From positions 1-5,581 of the forward strand of contig JAKLEK010000107.1 of assembly GCA_022703115.1 (NCBI GenBank): a DNA stretch of 5,581 nucleotides, in the 5' to 3' direction. Under the pieces are notes generated by a model that was not told the origin of the DNA, did no database searches, and was given only the letters and a program-made list of their open reading frames with translations. Source of the DNA: Elusimicrobiota bacterium (GTDB lineage Bacteria > Elusimicrobiota > Elusimicrobia > Elusimicrobiales > UBA9959). The position numbers were made by a program, and so were the translations under genes. The stretch's first letter is position 1, and the number at the start of each line of letters is the position of its first letter. Positions 1-5,326 of the stretch are shown piece after piece.

Positions 1-827
1 GCGCCCACAAGTTCCTCTCCAGCTATACCCGCGCCCTGAAAAAATATTACCGGGCCGAAGCTTTCAGCGCCGATTTCTCCGCTCCGGAAAAGGCCAGACT
101 GGAGATAAACTCCTGGACCTCGGACAGGACGCACGGCAAGGTTCCCGACCTGTTCCAGAAGGACTCCCTGACCGAACTCACCAGACTGGTGCTGGTGGAC
201 GCAGTATACTTCAAAGGCTCCTGGGCCTCTGCTTTCGACAAGGCCCGTACCGCTAAAGCGGATTTCTTTCCGGCTTCCGGAACTGCGGTCCGGACGGACA
301 TGATGTCCCTCACCGGCGGCCGCTTCAATTACCTGGAAGCGGACGAGCTCCAGGTCCTGGAGCTCCCCTACAGGAACGACCGCATGTCGATGCTGCTTAT
401 CCTTCCGGCGCAGGGAGGGCTGAAGGCGCTCGAAGCGGAGCTTTCGGCCGGCCGCGTCTCGGCCTGGAGACGGGACCTTTCCATGGAACCGGTCGACATC
501 TTCCTACCCAGATTCACGCTTAACGCCAGGTATAACCTGCGCGATGTCCTCTCCGAAATGGGCATGCCCTCCGCCTTCGCGATGGAAGCCGACTTTTCCG
601 GCATGGACGGAAAAAAGGACCTCTACATCCAGCAGGCCGTACATCAGGGCTTCGTAGAGGTCAACGAAGAAGGCACCGAAGCCGCCGCCGCGACCGGCGT
701 CGCGATGGGGCTGAAGTCCATGCCGGCGCCTCCGGCCGAATTCAGGGCCGACAGGCCGTTCCTCTTCCTTATACAGGAGCGGGGGACCGGGCGCGTGGTC
801 TTCATGGGCCGGGTGCAGAAACCCTGA
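1..827 (+). CDS. Serpin family serine protease inhibitor, 5' end missing
   Basis: This is the C-terminal part of a serpin, a suicide inhibitor that traps serine (sometimes cysteine) proteases by inserting its cleaved reactive loop into a beta-sheet. The frame is open from position 3 to the TGA at 825-827, about 274 residues. Family length is about 370-420, so roughly 100-130 N-terminal residues, including any signal peptide, lie outside the window. Visible landmarks are the LVLVDAVYFKGSW block (180-224; the family usually has Asn where this has Asp), QVLELPYRNDRMSM with LLILP (351-404), the hinge EEGTEAAAATG (666-698), and the closing block with DRPFLFLI and GRVVFMGRV. The hinge has the small residues needed for loop insertion, so an inhibitory serpin is expected. 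Counting 14 residues from the P15 Gly puts Lys-Ser (714-719) at P1-P1', which suggests a trypsin-like target. The loop is about three residues longer than alpha-1-antitrypsin's, so the P1 call is approximate. An internal GTG at 189 is not a real start, because homology continues upstream. Confidence 0.93.
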   Translation, partial: AHKFLSSYTRALKKYYRAEAFSADFSAPEKARLEINSWTSDRTHGKVPDLFQKDSLTELTRLVLVDAVYFKGSWASAFDKARTAKADFFPASGTAVRTDMMSLTGGRFNYLEADELQVLELPYRNDRMSMLLILPAQGGLKALEAELSAGRVSAWRRDLSMEPVDIFLPRFTLNARYNLRDVLSEMGMPSAFAMEADFSGMDGKKDLYIQQAVHQGFVEVNEEGTEAAAATGVAMGLKSMPAPPAEFRADRPFLFLIQERGTGRVVFMGRVQKP

Positions 828-841
828 CCCTCCGGACCGAG

Positions 842-2032
842 ATGGACCCGAGGAACGCCAAATATCCGATAAGGGTGGGGCTGCTCTACGGCGACGAACC
901 GTCCGGGCATTATTCAGCGGCGCTGGCCCTGGCCGATTTCTTCCCGGCTCCGGTCATAGAACCCGTATTCATAAATCTGGCGGAACTCTTCCCGAACGCC
1001 GGTTTCATCCTTACCAGGGCCTACCTTGGGATACTGAACAGCACACCGGGCCTGTGGGACTACCTTTACGACAACGACCTGGTGGCCCAGGTAACCAAGA
1101 AACTCCAGACGAAGGCGTTCCCGTACTATTTCAGGACTTTCGCCGACGCGGTCCAGAAACGCGGCCTGAGCGCCGTGGTATCCACCCACGCTTTCGCCGC
1201 GATGCTGCTGGCCAAGCGCGCGCAGCTCGACCCGTCGGCGCAGCGCCGGGCCGGCGGAGCCGTCCCGCTGTTCGCCGTGCTGACGGATTTCTACGCGCAT
1301 TCCTACTGGCCGGCCCGCGGCGTGGAACTGTATTTCTCCCCGGGGCGGAGCGCGGAGACCGGCCTTAAAGCCAACGGGATCCCGTCCGACAGGATAATAA
1401 CTTCCGGCATACCGGTCCGCAAGGAGTTCATGTTCGGAGAAGACGCCAGGAGGAAAAGAAAAGAACTGGGCCTCGCGCCGGGACTTTTCACGGTCCTCCT
1501 CACCGGCGGAAGCAAGGGGCTCGGCGACATCCTCCTGGCGGCCGCGTCCCTGAAAAACCTGCTCGGCAGGCTGCAGCTGGTGGTACTGTGCGGAGGGAAC
1601 AAGAAGCTGTACGCGGCCCTGGAAAAGAGCCTGGCCGGAGCCAGGCACTACCGGCTCGTGCAGGGATACGTCGAGAACACGGCCGATCACCTGAAGGCCG
1701 CGGACCTGGTGATCGGCAAGGCCGGCGGAGTTACCATAGCGGAAACCATGGCCCTGAGCAAGCCCATGATCGTTTTTTCGCCCTTCCCGGGGCAGGAGGA
1801 GCGCAACACCCGATTTCTCCTGAAGAACAGGCTGGCGGAATTCGCCGAGGACGGCCGCAGCCTGGAAAGCCTGGTGCGCCGCCATATGGCGCATCCGGGG
1901 GCGCTGGCGGCGCTTAAGAGCAACATCGCCGCGGCGGCGAGGCCTTACGCGGCCAGGGACATAGCCGCCGTCATAATGGAACGTCTTCTGCACGGAAAAC
2001 AGGGGACCGCCGGGAACCCGGCGCAGGGCTGA
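842..2032 (+). CDS. MGDG synthase/diacylglycerol glucosyltransferase-like GT28 glycosyltransferase
   Basis: A 396-residue GT-B fold glycosyltransferase of the MGDG synthase/UgtP/MurG group (GT28). These enzymes act at the inner face of the cytoplasmic membrane and transfer a hexose from a UDP-sugar to a lipid such as diacylglycerol. The N-terminal domain has the family motif SGHYSAA (residues 21-27), STHAF (114-118), the LTDFYAHSYW segment (147-156) and SGIPVRKEF (188-196). The C-terminal domain starts near residue 216 with LLTGGSKGLGD. It carries the nucleotide-sugar site GKAGGVTIAETMA (292-304) followed by the PFPGQEERN block (314-322), which is typical of MGDG synthases rather than MurG. 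There is no signal peptide or obvious membrane helix, consistent with a peripheral membrane enzyme. The ATG at 842 lies 14 bp after the serpin stop, and homology begins within ten residues of it. The Shine-Dalgarno is poor, so translation may be coupled to the serpin. Sugar and acceptor cannot be told from sequence; wax- or polyketide-type acceptors are possible. Confidence 0.88.
   Translation: MDPRNAKYPIRVGLLYGDEPSGHYSAALALADFFPAPVIEPVFINLAELFPNAGFILTRAYLGILNSTPGLWDYLYDNDLVAQVTKKLQTKAFPYYFRTFADAVQKRGLSAVVSTHAFAAMLLAKRAQLDPSAQRRAGGAVPLFAVLTDFYAHSYWPARGVELYFSPGRSAETGLKANGIPSDRIITSGIPVRKEFMFGEDARRKRKELGLAPGLFTVLLTGGSKGLGDILLAAASLKNLLGRLQLVVLCGGNKKLYAALEKSLAGARHYRLVQGYVENTADHLKAADLVIGKAGGVTIAETMALSKPMIVFSPFPGQEERNTRFLLKNRLAEFAEDGRSLESLVRRHMAHPGALAALKSNIAAAARPYAARDIAAVIMERLLHGKQGTAGNPAQG
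2008..2023. other. Short GC hairpin at the glycosyltransferase 3' end
   Basis: The inverted repeat CGCCGGG-AA-CCCGGCG sits in the last codons of the glycosyltransferase gene, just past the 3' end of the minus-strand tRNA-Pro. Read on the minus strand, a TTTT run follows only about eight bases after the stem, so it is not a classical intrinsic terminator. It could slow polymerase on either strand at this convergent junction, or be a by-product of GC-rich coding sequence. Confidence 0.25.
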
Positions 2033-2053
2033 ACCTCATCAGGAAAGAAGATA

Positions 2054-2124
2054 TCGGGGCATACGGATTTGAACCGTAAATCCGCCGACCCGAACGGCGT
2101 GTGATACCATTTCACTATGCCCCG
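2054..2124 (-). tRNA. tRNA-Pro (anticodon CGG)
   Basis: The minus strand folds into a full cloverleaf. It has a 7-bp acceptor stem CGGGGCA/TGCCCCG, T8-A9, a 4-bp D stem GTGA/TCAC with GG in the loop, anticodon stem CGCCG/CGGCG with loop TTCGGGT, a 4-nt variable loop, a T stem TACGG/CCGTA with loop TTCAAAT, and discriminator A. The anticodon CGG reads CCG proline codons. G37, the C1-G72 pair and A73 are the known bacterial proline identity features and all are present. The 3' CCA is not encoded. The gene converges on the glycosyltransferase, with only 21 bp between its 3' end and that stop codon. All stems are mismatch-free, so it should be functional. Confidence 0.96.
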
Positions 2125-2135
2125 ATACGTGGATT

Positions 2136-2141
2136 ATTATA
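2136..2141 (-). promoter_or_regulatory. -10 box of the tRNA-Pro promoter
   Basis: The minus strand reads TATAAT, a perfect sigma-70 -10 hexamer, ending 11 bp before the tRNA 5' end. Transcription would start near 2129 with a leader of about five bases. No convincing -35 hexamer is found at 16-19 bp spacing; the best positions read GTGAGG-like. The surrounding stretch is AT-rich against a GC-rich background. Confidence 0.6.
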
Positions 2142-2217
2142 CATTTTTTCCCGCCTTTCCTCACCTTCCATTTTTTTCATCCGTCCCGCGGCGCCGGCAA
2201 GACCCGGAAAATATCTA

Positions 2218-2245
2218 TTGACATCTAACTTATAGGTGTTATACT
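2218..2245 (+). promoter_or_regulatory. Strong sigma-70 promoter with extended -10
   Basis: A perfect -35 TTGACA (2218-2223) is followed after 16 bp by TATACT (2240-2245), a five-of-six match to TATAAT. A TG dinucleotide at 2237-2238, one base upstream of the -10, gives the extended -10 form. Transcription should begin near 2252, leaving a leader of about 40 bases before the hydrolase ATG at 2292. It is the best match to a housekeeping promoter in the window and serves the gene immediately downstream. Confidence 0.82.
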
Positions 2246-2280
2246 AGAAAGAGGGGCTGGGGTTACCTATCCGACGCTGA

Positions 2281-2286
2281 AGGGGG
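2281..2286 (+). promoter_or_regulatory. Ribosome binding site of the hydrolase gene
   Basis: The AGGGGG run lies five bases before the ATG at 2292 and is a strong purine-rich Shine-Dalgarno. It supports that start, as does the signal peptide that begins right after it. Confidence 0.7.
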
Positions 2287-2291
2287 ACTTT

Positions 2292-3194
2292 ATGAACATA
2301 TTAAGGAAGTCGGTCTATCCGCTGGTCGTCATCCTGTCGACCGCCGTATCGGTATCAGCGGGACCGTCCTTGAAAAAGAGCACGCTTTCGAAATTAGGCC
2401 TGCCGTCGTCCGGCACCGTATTCACCCTTATGGGCCTGAATATGTCCCATGAGAACAACATGCCGGAGAAATTCAAGGGCGTATTCAGCAGACCGCCATA
2501 CAAGATGGTCATGGTCGACTATCCGGCCAGCTTCGATACGAACTCCATACCCGACGGCGTCAAACTGCTGGATACCATGCTCAAAGCCACGCCCGGCAAG
2601 AAGATAGTCATGTGCCACAGCCAGGGAGCGCAGGTGGCCTCGCGCTGGATGCGCGAGCACGCCAAAGACCCGGCCGCACCGAAGCCGGGGGAACTGACGT
2701 TCCTGCTGAGCGGCAATCCCCTGCGCTCCGACGGAGGGGGGGATATCGTGGGCCGGACGGAAGTCGGCGGGACCATCGGGGTGCCGACCCCGACCGATAC
2801 TCCCTGGCATATAGTGGACGTCGCCCGCCGGTACGACGGCTGGGCCGACCGCCCCGCGGACCCAGACAATTCCATAGCCGAATGGAACGCTACCGTGGGC
2901 AAGTTCTCGCTGCATATGAAATACTCCGAAGTGAACCTGAACGACCCCGACCACACCATCTGGACCAAGGCCAACACCACCTATGTCCTTACGCAGGAAG
3001 AGACCCTGCCTATGTGGCAGTGGTCTCCGAACGTCCCCGCCGAAGTCGTGAGCGTCATGAAAGCGCACGTAGAATCCGCCTACCGACGGCCGCCGAACGA
3101 CCCTCCTGTGAAGCCCCTGCCGGTAACCAGCCGTTACTGGCAGATGCGCCTGAAGAATTGGGGCGTAGCGAACGAAAGCACACGGCGGCGCTGA
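2292..3194 (+). CDS. Secreted PE-PPE-like alpha/beta serine hydrolase
   Basis: A 300-residue exported protein. Residues 1-23 form a signal peptide: Lys/Arg near the N-terminus, a hydrophobic core, and a likely signal peptidase I site after VSA. The mature part resembles the PE-PPE/cutinase-type alpha/beta hydrolase domain. It has a VDYPASF strand-loop (75-81), a nucleophile-elbow-like CHSQGA (108-113, Ser110), GNPLRSDGGG (141-150), a YDGWADRP segment (181-188) and DPDHTIW (218-224). Ser110 is the likely nucleophile. His221 and one of Asp182, Asp187 or Asp192 are candidates to complete a triad; this is inferred from order and motif only. The first Gly of the usual GxSxG is Cys here. Such enzymes are esterases or lipases on acyl esters, but the substrate is unknown. 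The gene has its own strong promoter and terminator, so it is probably expressed independently of its neighbours. A degraded or non-catalytic family member cannot be excluded. Confidence 0.72.
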   Translation: MNILRKSVYPLVVILSTAVSVSAGPSLKKSTLSKLGLPSSGTVFTLMGLNMSHENNMPEKFKGVFSRPPYKMVMVDYPASFDTNSIPDGVKLLDTMLKATPGKKIVMCHSQGAQVASRWMREHAKDPAAPKPGELTFLLSGNPLRSDGGGDIVGRTEVGGTIGVPTPTDTPWHIVDVARRYDGWADRPADPDNSIAEWNATVGKFSLHMKYSEVNLNDPDHTIWTKANTTYVLTQEETLPMWQWSPNVPAEVVSVMKAHVESAYRRPPNDPPVKPLPVTSRYWQMRLKNWGVANESTRRR

Positions 3195-3215
3195 TACCGC
3201 CCCGTCCATAAGCAT

Positions 3216-3250
3216 GCGCGGCCCGGGCTTGGACCCGGGCCGCGCGTTTT
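3216..3250 (+). terminator. Rho-independent terminator of the hydrolase gene
   Basis: A perfect 12-bp GC stem (5' arm GCGCGGCCCGGG at 3216-3227, 3' arm 3234-3245) encloses the six-base loop CTTGGA. It is followed by G and TTTT (3247-3250). It starts 21 bp after the hydrolase stop codon. The very stable stem makes up for the short T tract. Confidence 0.88.
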
Positions 3251-3258
3251 CCAATCCG

Positions 3259-3276
3259 TCCAGACACACGTCTGGG
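3259..3276 (+). other. Small hairpin in the spacer before acyP
   Basis: CCAGAC-ACAC-GTCTGG forms a 6-bp stem with a four-base loop, extendable by a T-G wobble. No T run follows, so it is not an obvious terminator. The remaining spacer up to 3421 also has a GCCGC-TT-GCGGC repeat (3320-3331) and AGGC-TTATT-GCCT (3332-3344). I see no small gene or recognisable riboswitch in 3251-3421. Confidence 0.3.
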
Positions 3277-3359
3277 AGCTTTGGGCCTCTCCCGACCCAG
3301 GCTGGCCTGTCCATTCCCGGCCGCTTGCGGCAGGCTTATTGCCTTGTCAAGCCCGCGCC

Positions 3360-3389
3360 TTGCCTAGCCGGAATTCTTTTTAGTATTAT
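3360..3389 (+). promoter_or_regulatory. Candidate promoter of the acyP-sigma-apt cluster
   Basis: TTGCCT (3360-3365, four of six matches to TTGACA) and TATTAT (3384-3389, five of six to TATAAT) are separated by 18 bp, in an AT-rich patch of an otherwise GC-rich spacer. The start would fall near 3396, about 26 bases before the acylphosphatase ATG. It lies downstream of the hydrolase terminator, where a new promoter is required. Confidence 0.5.
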
Positions 3390-3421
3390 TTCGGCTGTTC
3401 TCAGCGGCGCTGGTCCATTCT

Positions 3422-3703
3422 ATGCGGGTTCATTTCAGGGCCTACGGCTCCGTGCAGGGCGTAGGCTACAGATGGTTCGTCAAGGACGCGGCCGACCGCG
3501 CCGGGCTGACCGGCCTGGTGCGGAACCTGAGCGACGGCTCAGTGGAAGGCGAAGTCCAGGGAGCGGAGCGGGACGTGGACTCTTTTCTGCTCCGGCTCCG
3601 GAACGGCCACCCTTACGCCGAGGTTTCCCGGGTGGCAGCGGACGGGATGCCGGAGCGCGGGAACGAGTCCGGTTTCGTCATAGATAGCTCCCGGCCGGGA
3701 TGA
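3422..3703 (+). CDS. acyP: Acylphosphatase
   Basis: A 93-residue cytosolic acylphosphatase, which hydrolyses carboxyl-phosphate bonds such as those in acetyl phosphate, carbamoyl phosphate and 1,3-bisphosphoglycerate. The length is normal for the family. The signature GSVQGVGYRWFV (residues 9-20) supplies the phosphate-binding loop with catalytic Arg17. GLVRNLSDGSVEGEVQG (31-47) supplies catalytic Asn35 and the second signature. The conserved FLLRLRNGHPYAEV helix and strand follow at about 55-68. The ATG at 3422 has a weak Shine-Dalgarno, but homology starts immediately after it. The gene is followed 25 bp later by the sigma factor gene and is probably cotranscribed with it. A longer reading frame from 3214 in another phase overlaps it but looks like nothing known and is ignored. 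Confidence 0.95.
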   Translation: MRVHFRAYGSVQGVGYRWFVKDAADRAGLTGLVRNLSDGSVEGEVQGAERDVDSFLLRLRNGHPYAEVSRVAADGMPERGNESGFVIDSSRPG

Positions 3704-3714
3704 CCGGCGGGAAG

Positions 3715-3722
3715 AGGTGAGG
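3715..3722 (+). promoter_or_regulatory. Ribosome binding site that sets the sigma factor start
   Basis: AGGTGAGG lies six bases before the ATG at 3729, the normal Shine-Dalgarno spacing. The in-frame GTG at 3717 lies inside this site and has no comparable signal upstream, so 3729 is the better start. Confidence 0.75.
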
Positions 3723-3728
3723 CAAAAA

Positions 3729-4775
3729 ATGTCCGAAGACAACGAGAAGACCGGGACGGAACAGCCGCAGAACGAAGCGCCGGCCCCCATCAAACGGGAA
3801 AGCCTGCGGGAAGTCAACATCGATTCCACTAACCAGTATATCCGCAAGATAAGCCAGATCAACCACAAGATCTCCAGGGAGGAATCCCACGAACTGTGGA
3901 AACGGGTAAAGCGGGGGGACAGACGCGCTAAAGAGCGCATCATGGAGCTCAATCTGAAGCTGGTGATCCCGACCGCCAAGCGCTTCCTTTATCCGGGAGC
4001 GGACCTTATGGACCTCGTCGAGGAAGGCAACCTCGGGCTCTTGCACGCGATCGACAAGTTCGAGCCGAAAAAGGGGTACAGGTTCTCCACATACGCCACT
4101 TACTGGATAGAGCAGTGCATCAGGCGGGCGGTGGAGGAGAACTCCAAGACCATCCGCATCCCGCCCCACGCCTGGACCGCCTTGCGCAAATGGCTGAAGC
4201 AGTGGGACTCCATGCACGGAAAGCTGGGCCGGGACCCGACGCTCGCCGAGATGGCCAGGCAGATGCACTGGACCGCCAACCAGGTGCGCACCGCTCTCAA
4301 CGCCTCCGAGATAGTCACCGGACTTTCCTCGATAGAGACCCCTCTCGGAGAAGAGAACACCGATACCGTGGGCGACATGCTGCAGGACAAGGGCTCAGGG
4401 ACGCCGGAGAGCCTGATATCCATACTGCGTCTGCACGACGAGCTTAAGGACGCGCTTGGAGAGATAGGCGAACGCGAGCGCATGATCATAGAACTGCGCT
4501 ACGGGCTTACCGGCCAGACCGCGATGACGCTCAACGATATCGGCAAGAAACTCGGCCTCTCCAGGGAACGCGTGCGCCAGATAGAGGAGCGGGCTCTGCT
4601 GAGGCTTCGCCGCGTCGCGGCCCGGATGGGGCTCATCGAGATGGGACGCCGTCCCGACCACACCAATCTTCAGCCCGGATGGAACCAGCCTAAGCTGAAG
4701 ACCGACCTGCTCGGCGACGCCCTGCCGACCAAGCCTTATGTGCCCAGGAAGCAGAATAAAGGCGGTAAGAAATAA
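3729..4775 (+). CDS. RNA polymerase sigma factor, sigma-70 family (RpoD/RpoS-like, group 2)
   Basis: A 348-residue sigma factor that directs RNA polymerase to a set of promoters. From the ATG at 3729 it has: an acidic, Pro/Gln-rich N-terminus (about 1-30) with no region 1.1; region 1.2 (about 32-60, STNQYIRKISQIN); region 2 (about 76-147), with DLMDLVEEGNLGLLHAIDKF at 93-112 and the melting/-10 helix YATYWIEQCIRRA; region 3 (about 148-225), including the SIETPLGEENTD finger; and region 4 (about 237-297), with the helix-turn-helix TLNDIGKKLGLSRERVRQIE that reads the -35. The primary sigma of most phyla is longer and has region 1.1, so this is probably an alternative factor. Compared with E. 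coli RpoD, W433 is Tyr, R436 is Glu and T440 is Arg, while W434 and Q437 are kept. About 50 residues of Pro/Lys-rich tail follow region 4, which is unusual. The gene lies between acyP and apt, and its stop codon abuts the apt start. Confidence 0.93.
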   Translation: MSEDNEKTGTEQPQNEAPAPIKRESLREVNIDSTNQYIRKISQINHKISREESHELWKRVKRGDRRAKERIMELNLKLVIPTAKRFLYPGADLMDLVEEGNLGLLHAIDKFEPKKGYRFSTYATYWIEQCIRRAVEENSKTIRIPPHAWTALRKWLKQWDSMHGKLGRDPTLAEMARQMHWTANQVRTALNASEIVTGLSSIETPLGEENTDTVGDMLQDKGSGTPESLISILRLHDELKDALGEIGERERMIIELRYGLTGQTAMTLNDIGKKLGLSRERVRQIEERALLRLRRVAARMGLIEMGRRPDHTNLQPGWNQPKLKTDLLGDALPTKPYVPRKQNKGGKK

Positions 4776-5321
4776 ATGAAAAACGACATCCGGACCCCGT
4801 CTGCGGTGGAAAGGCTGAAAGAGATCATCAGGGACGTGCCCGACTTTCCCAAGAAAGGCATTGTCTTCAAGGACATCACCCCGCTGCTGGCCGACCATGC
4901 CGCCTTCAGCGAAACCGTGCGGCTCCTGGCCGACAACTACAAAGGGCGCGGCATCACGAAGGTCATGGGGATAGAGGCCCGCGGCTTCATTCTGGCCGCG
5001 CCGGTTGCCCTGGCCCTGGGGGCCGGAATGGTGCCGGTCCGGAAGAAAGGCAAACTGCCGTACCGGACGATCTCGGCCTCCTATTCGCTGGAGTACGGAG
5101 AGGACACTCTGCACGTGCACGAGGACGCGGTGGGCAGGGGGGAGAAGGTGCTGGTGCTGGACGACGTGCTGGCCACCGGCGGCACAGCCGGAGCCGTATG
5201 TTCACTGGCCGAGAAGCTGGGCGGGAAAGTGGAGTCCGTGGCCGTGCTGATAGAACTCGGTTTTCTCGACGGACGCAAAAAACTGGCGGGACGCGACGTC
5301 TTTTCTTTGATAAAATATTGA
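4776..5321 (+). CDS. apt: Adenine phosphoribosyltransferase
   Basis: A 181-residue cytosolic enzyme that makes AMP and pyrophosphate from adenine and PRPP (purine salvage). It has FPKKGIVFKDITPLL (24-38), GIEARGF (65-71), the flexible-loop basic segment RKKGKLP (89-95), YSLEYG (103-108) over the active site, and the PRPP-binding motif VLVLDDVLATGGTA (125-138) with its two acidic residues. The length and motif order are those of the bacterial APRT family. The ATG follows the sigma factor TAA directly (TAAATG), with a GGCGGTAAG purine stretch about ten bases upstream, so translation is probably coupled to the sigma gene. All key residues are present and nothing suggests loss of function. A xanthine PRT is unlikely because the FKDITPLL and YSLEYG blocks are APRT-type. 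Confidence 0.97.
   Translation: MKNDIRTPSAVERLKEIIRDVPDFPKKGIVFKDITPLLADHAAFSETVRLLADNYKGRGITKVMGIEARGFILAAPVALALGAGMVPVRKKGKLPYRTISASYSLEYGEDTLHVHEDAVGRGEKVLVLDDVLATGGTAGAVCSLAEKLGGKVESVAVLIELGFLDGRKKLAGRDVFSLIKY
5311..5316 (+). promoter_or_regulatory. Possible -10 box for tRNA-Arg
   Basis: TAAAAT (five of six matches to TATAAT) occurs at the very end of apt, 11 bp before the tRNA 5' end. This is the same distance as for the TATAAT of tRNA-Pro in this window. No -35 hexamer is convincing, and the box overlaps codons, so readthrough from apt is equally possible. Confidence 0.35.
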
Positions 5322-5326
5322 TATAC

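Noticed and set aside
914..1993. Long minus-strand open frame of 359 codons opposite the glycosyltransferase
   Set aside because: It is the antisense shadow of a GC-rich gene with strong homology on the plus strand. Its translation is rich in Arg, Gly and Gln and shows no recognisable domain.
2144..2177. T runs at 2144-2149 and 2171-2177 as a plus-strand terminator for the glycosyltransferase
   Set aside because: Neither run directly follows a GC-rich stem. The only nearby stem is the tRNA acceptor on the other strand, too far from the T runs.
2040..2291. Riboswitch or small protein gene in the glycosyltransferase-hydrolase spacer
   Set aside because: Apart from the tRNA, its -10 box and the hydrolase promoter, I see no known aptamer motif and no short frame with a ribosome site.
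2612..3211. Plus-strand open frame of 199 codons inside the hydrolase gene
   Set aside because: It is an alternative phase of the same gene, Arg/Pro-rich, with no domain or ribosome site.
2394..3314. Minus-strand open frame of 306 codons opposite the hydrolase
   Set aside because: It runs through the terminator hairpin, has no recognisable motif, and is explained by codon bias of the plus-strand gene that has a promoter, ribosome site and signal peptide.
3214..3687. Plus-strand open frame of 157 codons covering the spacer and overlapping acyP
   Set aside because: It begins at the terminator stem, is out of phase with the clear acylphosphatase and gives low-complexity Arg/Gly/Pro-rich sequence after 3420.
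3717..3728. GTG at 3717 as the sigma factor start
   Set aside because: It lies within the Shine-Dalgarno of the ATG at 3729 and has no adequate upstream ribosome site; the four extra residues add no homology.
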